Both the position numbers and the translations under genes were made by a program. A stretch of 19,857 nucleotides of DNA from Oscillospiraceae bacterium (GTDB taxonomy: Bacteria > Bacillota_A > Clostridia > Oscillospirales > JAAYXM01): contig JAFXJK010000014.1 in the NCBI GenBank assembly GCA_017532355.1, positions 1 to 19,857 on the forward strand, read 5' to 3'. Below the pieces are notes generated by a model that was not told where the DNA came from, made no database searches, and was given only the letters and a program-made list of their open reading frames with translations. Of this stretch, positions 14,807 through 19,857 are shown in pieces. How positions within the stretch are numbered: position 1 is the stretch's first letter; the number at the start of each line of letters is the position of its first letter.

Positions 14807-14856
14807 AGGCTCCCCTGTGTAAGGGGAGCTGTCAGCAAAGCTGACTGAGGGGTTGT
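14807..14856. repeat. Double-hairpin dispersed repeat of Clostridia type
   Basis: Two adjacent hairpins are seen: GCTCCCCT (14809-14816) with AGGGGAGC (14822-14829), then GTCAGC (14831-14836) with GCTGAC (14840-14845), followed by TGAGGGGTTGT. This GGCTCCCCT...AGGGGAGCTG...CTGACTGAGGGGTTGT layout is one I recall as a frequent intergenic repeat in Clostridia genomes; that recollection was not checked here. It lies between the kdgK terminator and the dehydrogenase ribosome binding site. Confidence 0.75.
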
Positions 14857-14903
14857 GAAACGTATGCAGTTACGAAACATTTATGTTTTCAGGAGGCGAG
14901 AAT

Positions 14904-15854
14904 ATGAAGATAGCAATTATTGATACCTGCACGATAACAAAGGGCGATGTTTCGCTTGATGAGATTGCAGCGCTCGGTGAGGTTTCATATTTTGACGAGG
15001 TTGAGTATCCCGACATCCCCGATGCTGTAAGGACGGCAGATGCAATAATCTGCAACAAGGCGGATATTAACCGTGAATTTATCAAGTCTTGCGAAAATCT
15101 TAAGTACATCGGTCTTTTCGCAACGGGCTATAACAATATCGACATCGATGCGGCAAAGAAGCGTGGTATCGCGGTTGCGAATGTGCCCGGCTACTCTACC
15201 CATGCGGTGGCACAGCTTACGCTTTCAATGATTCTTGCACTATCCGGAAGCCTTGTCGATTACGCAAACTCTACGAAAAACGGTGGCTGGGTAAGGTCAT
15301 CTACGTTTTCATACTTCCCGTATCCGATGTTCGAGCTTCGAGGAAAAACGCTCGGAGTTTTCGGCTACGGCGATATAGGTAGGGAAGTGGCGCGCCTTGG
15401 AGATGCGTTTGGTATGGAAGTTATAGTCTCCACGCGCACTCCGTCAAAGTGTACTGAGTTTCCCGTAGTTTCGCGTGAAGAGCTTTTTGAAAGGTCGGAT
15501 TTTCTCACACTTCACGCACCGCTCAACGATGACACGCGCTTGATGGTAAACGAGCGTACGCTTTCGCTTATGAAAAAGTCGGCATATCTTATAAATACAA
15601 GCCGTGGAGGAGCGATAGACGAGGCGGCTCTTGCACGTGCGCTTAACGAAGAGAGAATCGCAGGCGCAGGGATAGATGTCCTGACAGTCGAGCCAATGCG
15701 CGCTGATAATCCTCTCCTGACGGCGAAAAACTGCATTATGACACCGCACGTTGCCTGGGCGCCGATTGAAACGCGACGCAGGCTCATAACGCTCGTAGCG
15801 GAGAATCTCGCGTGCTTTTTGAAAGGCGAGCCGAAGAACATAGTGAATAAATAG
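14904..15854 (+). CDS. D-2-hydroxyacid dehydrogenase (NAD-dependent)
   Basis: This 316-residue enzyme belongs to the D-isomer-specific 2-hydroxyacid dehydrogenase family. The nucleotide-binding turn is Gly154-Tyr-Gly156-Asp-Ile-Gly159, and the catalytic triad residues are Arg234 (NTSRGG), Glu263 (TVEP) and His282 (TPHVAW). It reduces or oxidises a 2-keto/2-hydroxy acid. Sequence flavour (LFATGYNNIDIDAAKKRGI, VPGYSTHAVAQ) resembles glycerate dehydrogenase/hydroxypyruvate reductase more than lactate dehydrogenase, but specificity is not fixed. The ATG at 14904 is chosen because AGGAGG ends seven bases before it; an ATG seven codons upstream overlaps that site. It is a single gene flanked by the double-hairpin repeat and a strong terminator. 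Confidence 0.92.
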   Translation: MKIAIIDTCTITKGDVSLDEIAALGEVSYFDEVEYPDIPDAVRTADAIICNKADINREFIKSCENLKYIGLFATGYNNIDIDAAKKRGIAVANVPGYSTHAVAQLTLSMILALSGSLVDYANSTKNGGWVRSSTFSYFPYPMFELRGKTLGVFGYGDIGREVARLGDAFGMEVIVSTRTPSKCTEFPVVSREELFERSDFLTLHAPLNDDTRLMVNERTLSLMKKSAYLINTSRGGAIDEAALARALNEERIAGAGIDVLTVEPMRADNPLLTAKNCIMTPHVAWAPIETRRRLITLVAENLACFLKGEPKNIVNK

Positions 15855-15892
15855 CAAAAAGCAGAAACAATATGATTGTTTCTGCTTTTTGC
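15854..15892. terminator. Bidirectional terminator
   Basis: A perfect 18-bp stem (15854-15871 with 15875-15892) with a 3-base ATG loop, GCAAAAAGCAGAAACAAT against its complement. It serves the dehydrogenase gene on the plus strand and the spoIIE operon on the minus strand; its edge touches both stop-codon regions. Confidence 0.9.
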
Positions 15893-15893
15893 T

Positions 15894-16166
15894 TTAGAAG
15901 ACAACAAAAAGAAATGTGATAAGCGATGCGATGGCTGCTGCGGCAAACGCGGAAAGCAGAACGAGATTGCATCGGAGGTTTCTCTTCTGTCTGCAATGGG
16001 TACGTACGTATTCATCTGCCGCCGCACACGCCTCGCGCAGGATTTTTTCAGAATCAACATCAGGGGCAGAGACTGCGTCATCGCGCATAATGAATATCGC
16101 TTCGTCAAAGATACTGCCGATGGGCGCTTTTACGACTACAACGCGTCTTGAAATTCCTTTTACCAT
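15894..16166 (-). CDS. Small membrane-anchored protein downstream of SpoIIE
   Basis: This is a 90-residue protein of unknown function. The N-terminal half, MVKGISRRVVVVKAPIGSIF then DEAIFIMRDD, is soluble, and the last 25 residues (LVLLSAFAAAAIASLITFLF) form one transmembrane helix. The first 30 residues resemble short conserved hypothetical proteins that I recall from Clostridia; this could not be checked. CAGGAGA precedes the ATG. It starts 45 bases after the spoIIE stop with no terminator between, so it is probably in the same transcript. A tail-anchored role in the sporulating cell is possible but not shown. Confidence 0.82.
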   Translation of the reverse strand: MVKGISRRVVVVKAPIGSIFDEAIFIMRDDAVSAPDVDSEKILREACAAADEYVRTHCRQKRNLRCNLVLLSAFAAAAIASLITFLFVVF

Positions 16167-16211
16167 AAAAATCTCCTGAAGGTTTTTGGTTTAGTATGTC
16201 CTTTGATATGT

Positions 16212-18533
16212 TCAATATGCATTTTCAATGCGGATAACTGCGACGGTCATATCATCGTTCTTTTTATAGTGAGCGAGAGAAAAGGCGAGAAGCTCATCTG
16301 CAAGTGCCTTAGGCGAGGCAGGTTCGGCATCTGACAAAAATTCAAGAAGTTTCACATCATCGCTTCCTTCTGCTATTCCGTCACTCGTCATTATGACATA
16401 ATCTCCAACCTCAAGTGTGAGCGGAGTGACATCGGGTTCACACTTTTCTCCGAGAGTTATGCCGGCAGGAAGACTTGAGGAGCATATCCGTCGCACTGTT
16501 TTTTCACGCTTGATATATGTCGGAGCGCCACCGAGCTTGTAAACCTTTGCCTCGCCTGTAAACAGATTCGCGGAGAGAAGGTCAAGTGTTGCAAAGCTTC
16601 CTGTGATTTCAGAACGCAGGGTGAGAGCGGATTGAAGAGTTGAAAGGGCGTCCTTGGGAGAAAGACCGCTGCGTAAAAGCTCTGCGAGAAGATTTATGCT
16701 CTTTGCGCTTTCTTTTGCGGCGAGTCTGCCGCTGCCCATACCGTCGGAGAGAAGAAGTGCAAGGTGACCGTTTGATGGGTAAAAAAGCGCTCCGGAATCG
16801 CCGTTCTGCTCGCTTGTTGAGCGGCTTTTTGCAGACGCACCGAATACAGCACGGAGATATGGCAGTTCACGGATAAGTATGTCGTCAAGCTCTTTTGAGG
16901 CAGAGTATTTCGGCTCTCCGAGATGTACGTTGCAGATTCTTGAAAAGATAGGAAGCAGCTCATCATAGTTCTTGATAACATCGGCGAGATCACGCCCACA
17001 GATATGTATATTAATATGGTTTTCGCTGTCACGGTAAACTGCCGCATCGCATAGAATTCCTCGCCGTATGAGTTCGCCATGGAGCTCTGCTTCGGCGTAT
17101 TCGTCAAAACGCGTATTATTTGATATATCGAGAGAAATATCCTCAAAAACCGCGGCGACATCCGAATACTGCCGCTTTATCAGCTTTCGATATTCGCTCT
17201 GCTCCTCATAAGCCTTACTTCGGTAACGAATTGCGAAAATCTCCCGGTTCACCGAATTTACGAAGTTCTCTGTATTGAGACAGCGTGAGGAGAAGTAAAC
17301 GGGGAAGTCACGCGCGGTCAGAGCTCCGTTTTTTGTTATAGCGTTACCTGCCTTTGTGAATGCGTCGCGTGTTGACTGAAAGTCGCGGTCCCAGCAAATA
17401 GACCTCAGAGAACATTTTTTGCAGAGACTTTGAGAACTCTTTTCAAAGTATGATCGGACATCGTTGAGGTTTTTTGTTTCTTTGCCCACATGAACTTCAG
17501 AAAGCGTAGCTCCGAGATTTTTGAACGCAGTTGCGGCAAAATTAAGGCGCTCGGAGACATAACGGCGAAGATGAATGTCTTTTCGTTCATTGTTTTTTGC
17601 GAAAAAGAGTCGTGTTTTTCTTTTGAAGGTGTTTTCAAGGGCAAAGGCAAGCGGTGCGGCGAGTGCGAACTCTATCAGAAATGAAAAGGTCAGAGAGGTG
17701 TCAAGACACGCACAGATGCAGGAGGAAAGAGCAAAGGAAACGAGAAGTGAGAGAACGCGGCCGTATCGTGCGAATGTCGCAATGAGAATTCCGCATACAC
17801 CGAAAACTATTGCATATTCCGGTGTTATAAGGGTAAGCGAAACTGCCGAGCCGAGAAGGAGTCCGCTTGCAGCTCCTGCACCTACTCCTCCTGAAAATGC
17901 ACAGAGCGAAACGAGGAGAAATGCGAGAACCCTACCGGGAGAGATAAGTCCCCAAAGGGATATGCCAGAAAGTGCGGACGTTATACCAACGGCAAGGGTT
18001 GCAAGAGCTGACAGCGACTGCACCGGATTTCCCCGTGCGGGAGAAAGTATGTATGAGAGAAGAGTTGCGCCTATTGCTGCGACGATCACTTCAAATATGG
18101 AAAGAGCAGTGTCGAACAGGTTGAAACCGCCGTCTGCCAAAAATACAAAGTTTATGCAAAGCGTCGGTATAATGACAGTCAAAGGAGTGAAAAGCTTCTT
18201 TTTGGGGAGTGATGTTCCCGAAAAAACGAAATGCGCCGTGAAGATAAGAATTATGCACGCGATATACTTAAGCGAGTTTATTTTTTCAGATACGGATATA
18301 TACCCGAGTATTGCGCCGAGAAGTCCGAAGAGAGAATACTTACCTGCCCCGAGAGCGGCGACAGAGGCAAGGCCAAAAGGCGCGGAAGCTCCGAGAAAAT
18401 TTGAACGAGCCAACAAAAAAGAGAGAAGGACGATTGACGGGTATCTGAAAAAGGAAAACGGTAGCTTTGAAATGAGAGACTTCGTAAGTGTCGCGACGTG
18501 AGCTTGTTGCGGTGATTTATTTTTAACATCCAT
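16212..18533 (-). CDS. spoIIE: Stage II sporulation protein E (membrane PP2C phosphatase)
   Basis: SpoIIE dephosphorylates SpoIIAA to free sigma-F in the forespore and helps place the polar septum. This 773-residue protein has an N-terminal block of about ten transmembrane helices (to about residue 310). A central cytoplasmic region with the family's cysteine cluster CKKCSLRSICW follows, then a C-terminal PP2C-type domain with LLLSDGMGSG (metal-binding Asp, about residue 600), VYKLGGAPTYIKR, IMTSDGIAEG and KNDDMTVAVI. Two starts are possible. ATG 18533 has AAAGGA upstream at rather long spacing, while ATG 18554, seven codons earlier, has no ribosome site; 18533 is preferred with modest certainty. 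Its presence implies endospore formation. Confidence 0.95.
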   Translation of the reverse strand: MDVKNKSPQQAHVATLTKSLISKLPFSFFRYPSIVLLSFLLARSNFLGASAPFGLASVAALGAGKYSLFGLLGAILGYISVSEKINSLKYIACIILIFTAHFVFSGTSLPKKKLFTPLTVIIPTLCINFVFLADGGFNLFDTALSIFEVIVAAIGATLLSYILSPARGNPVQSLSALATLAVGITSALSGISLWGLISPGRVLAFLLVSLCAFSGGVGAGAASGLLLGSAVSLTLITPEYAIVFGVCGILIATFARYGRVLSLLVSFALSSCICACLDTSLTFSFLIEFALAAPLAFALENTFKRKTRLFFAKNNERKDIHLRRYVSERLNFAATAFKNLGATLSEVHVGKETKNLNDVRSYFEKSSQSLCKKCSLRSICWDRDFQSTRDAFTKAGNAITKNGALTARDFPVYFSSRCLNTENFVNSVNREIFAIRYRSKAYEEQSEYRKLIKRQYSDVAAVFEDISLDISNNTRFDEYAEAELHGELIRRGILCDAAVYRDSENHINIHICGRDLADVIKNYDELLPIFSRICNVHLGEPKYSASKELDDILIRELPYLRAVFGASAKSRSTSEQNGDSGALFYPSNGHLALLLSDGMGSGRLAAKESAKSINLLAELLRSGLSPKDALSTLQSALTLRSEITGSFATLDLLSANLFTGEAKVYKLGGAPTYIKREKTVRRICSSSLPAGITLGEKCEPDVTPLTLEVGDYVIMTSDGIAEGSDDVKLLEFLSDAEPASPKALADELLAFSLAHYKKNDDMTVAVIRIENAY

Positions 18534-18621
18534 TGTTTTTTTAGTTCCTTTCATAAAAAAGTTTTCATTTAAAGTATAAATAAAAATTAATGCACAAGAA
18601 GTCGCAAAATGTATTTAAAAA

Positions 18622-18649
18622 AGAATAAAAAAGATGTATAATGTGTCAA
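18622..18649 (-). promoter_or_regulatory. Possible spoIIE promoter with Spo0A-box-like -35
   Basis: On the minus strand TTGACA (18649-18644), 16 bases, TATTCT (18627-18622). The -35 region read on the plus strand is TGTCAAA (18644-18650), which fits the TGTCRAA core of a Spo0A box. In Bacillus subtilis spoIIE is activated by Spo0A; that the same holds here is inference from one short match. Confidence 0.4.
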
Positions 18650-18779
18650 AAAAGTGCAAAAATAAAAGACGCAAAAAGAAGTTTACAAAAGCTTGTCCGC
18701 TTTTGCGAAAAGAAAAACAAAAAGAGAATATAAAAAGTTTGTTAAAATTTTAATTTTCTCGAGAAAAAGGCTTGATATT

Positions 18780-18808
18780 TTGACAGAAACATAATAAAAT
18801 AATATATA
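18780..18808 (+). promoter_or_regulatory. pckA promoter
   Basis: A perfect -35 TTGACA (18780-18785), 17 bases, then TATATA (18803-18808). Transcription would start near 18815, giving a short leader with the AAAGGGG ribosome site at 18829-18835. A second overlapping pair (TTGATA...TAAAAT) starts eight bases upstream. Confidence 0.65.
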
Positions 18809-18847
18809 GCAAACTTTGTACTATCACGAAAGGGGCGAATTCACAAA

Positions 18848-19857
18848 ATGAGTTTGACAACCAACAAGTATGTAAATGAATGGGTCAAAGAAATGATTGA
18901 CCTCAACAAGCCGGATTCCGTAGTCTGGATTGACGGCAGCAAGGAGCAGCTTGACGCTCTTCGTGCAGAGGCTTGCGCTACCGGAGAAATGATTAAGCTT
19001 AATGAAGAAAAGCTTCCGGGATGCTACCTCCACAGAACAGCAATTGATGACGTTGCTCGTGTTGAAGATCGTACATTCATCTGTGCTCCCACAAAGGAAG
19101 AGGCAGGTGCTACAAATAACTGGATGGATCCTGCAGAGATGTATGCAAAGCTCAGAAAGCTCTATGATGGCAGCATGAAGGGCAGAACAATGTATGTTCT
19201 TCCGTTCTCAATGGGCGTTGTAGGTTCTCCGTTTGCAAAGGCAGGTATCGAGATTACCGACTCTATCTACGTTGTTCTCAACATGCAGATTATGACACGT
19301 ATTGGTAAGGCAGTTCTTGATAACCTCGGCGACAGCGCTGATTTCGTTCACGGTCTCCACAGCCGTGCTACAATGAACCCTGAGGAGAGATATATCGTTC
19401 AGTTCCCGCAGGACAACACAATCTGGTCCATCAACTCAGGTTACGGCGGAAACGTTCTTCTCGGCAAGAAGTGCTTCGCTCTCCGTATCGCTTCTTACCT
19501 CGGCCGCAAGGAAGGCTGGATGGCCGAGCATATGCTCATCCTCGGCATCGAAAATCCGCAGGGAGAGGTCAAGTATATCTGTGCGGCGTTCCCGTCCGCA
19601 TGCGGCAAGACGAACCTCGCCATGCTCATCCCGCCCGAAGTTTACCGCGAGAAGGGCTATAAGGTCTGGTGCGTTGGCGATGATATCGCCTGGCTGCGTC
19701 CCGGCCCCGACGGCCGCCTGTGGGCTGTCAACCCCGAAAACGGCTTCTTCGGCGTGGCTCCCGGCACCAGCATGAAGTCCAACCCCAATGCTCTGCTGTC
19801 CACCAAGAAGAATGCCATCTTCACCAACGTCGTCCTCAAGCCCGACGGCACCGTGTG
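18848..19857 (+). CDS. pckA: Phosphoenolpyruvate carboxykinase (GTP), 5' part, runs off the window
   Basis: The open frame starts at ATG 18848 and stays open to the window edge (336 codons seen; the family is about 600 residues). The enzyme interconverts oxaloacetate + GTP and PEP + CO2 + GDP. N-terminal LTTNKYVNEWVKEMIDLNKP and VWIDGS are typical of the GTP-dependent family. YVLPFSMGVVGSP, DNLGDSADFVHGLHS and AAFPSACGKTNLAML follow, the last with the P-loop Lys254-Thr255 and the reactive Cys252. WCVGDDIAWL carries the metal-binding Asp pair. AAAGGGG lies 12 bases before the start. Codon choice changes strongly near 19,600-19,690, from CTT/CTC, CCG and ACA to CTG, CCC and ACC. Confidence 0.95.
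   Translation, partial: MSLTTNKYVNEWVKEMIDLNKPDSVVWIDGSKEQLDALRAEACATGEMIKLNEEKLPGCYLHRTAIDDVARVEDRTFICAPTKEEAGATNNWMDPAEMYAKLRKLYDGSMKGRTMYVLPFSMGVVGSPFAKAGIEITDSIYVVLNMQIMTRIGKAVLDNLGDSADFVHGLHSRATMNPEERYIVQFPQDNTIWSINSGYGGNVLLGKKCFALRIASYLGRKEGWMAEHMLILGIENPQGEVKYICAAFPSACGKTNLAMLIPPEVYREKGYKVWCVGDDIAWLRPGPDGRLWAVNPENGFFGVAPGTSMKSNPNALLSTKKNAIFTNVVLKPDGTV

Larger units (their letters stand above)
18555..18847. other. A/T-rich intergenic region between divergent spoIIE and pckA
   Basis: The roughly 300 bases between the two start codons hold no plausible gene. The plus strand is strongly purine-rich with many A-runs. It contains the two promoters listed separately and a 7-bp hairpin (CAAAAGC at 18686-18692, GCTTTTG at 18699-18705) with no following T-run in either direction. 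I see no riboswitch fold. Confidence 0.7.

Noticed and set aside
15512..16108. A 198-codon minus-strand open frame spanning the dehydrogenase 3' end and the terminator
   Set aside because: It runs through the strong bidirectional terminator at 15854-15892 and overlaps two well-supported genes.
17575..18501. A 308-codon plus-strand open frame inside spoIIE
   Set aside because: It is antisense to the membrane-helix part of spoIIE, has a low-complexity Arg/Ala/Glu-rich translation with no recognisable motif, and lacks a ribosome binding site.
18686..18705. Hairpin CAAAAGC/GCTTTTG upstream of pckA as a terminator
   Set aside because: Only 7 bp, A/T-rich, with no T-run on either side; probably incidental in this A-rich region.

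Overview
The window looks like the chromosome of a spore-forming, gut-type member of the Clostridia (Oscillospirales/Ruminococcaceae-like). It has strong AGGAGG-type ribosome binding sites, sigma-A promoters with 17-bp spacers, a SpoIIE gene, a GTP-type PEP carboxykinase, S-layer-homology surface proteins and a Clostridia-style double-hairpin dispersed repeat. The family is an inference; no rRNA or other marker is present.

Layout. 1-250: two hairpin terminators and one copy of a 58-bp repeat. 247-2445 (minus): an EamA permease followed by a cytosolic ceramidase-like hydrolase, facing a divergent LysR regulator (2582-3433) across a compact promoter region with ATATAG/CTATAT half-sites. 3485-4905 (minus): a tight operon of an ECF-transporter S component, a SAM methyltransferase (8-nt overlap) and a CsoR-type metal/thiol sensor. 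5092-8101 (plus): nicotinate phosphoribosyltransferase, a PspC-domain membrane protein and a MATE exporter. The second, inverted and identical copy of the 58-bp repeat follows, joined to the last codons of a destroyed AraC-type regulator gene.

8303-11248 (minus): a secreted protein with three SLH domains, then a small lipoprotein. They share a promoter with a 19-bp spacer that holds a perfect 9-4-9 palindrome, which is the hallmark of MerR control. The divergent gene (11399-12163) is a MerR regulator with a GyrI-like effector domain. This is the clearest self-contained regulatory system in the window: a small-molecule-sensing activator, a cell-wall-anchored protein and a lipoprotein.

12246-12321: tRNA-Thr(CGT) on the minus strand, with its own consensus promoter and terminator. 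An inverted copy of its T-arm lies just downstream. 12495-14737 (plus): a divergent PRPP synthase and a KdgK-type PfkB sugar kinase. Next come the double-hairpin repeat, a D-2-hydroxyacid dehydrogenase (14904-15854), and on the minus strand SpoIIE with a small membrane protein. The window ends inside pckA (18848 onward), whose codon use changes sharply near position 19,600-19,690.

Metabolic links are modest. PRPP made by Prs is a substrate of PncB. KdgK, the hydroxyacid dehydrogenase and PEPCK are all central carbon enzymes, but they are not one operon.
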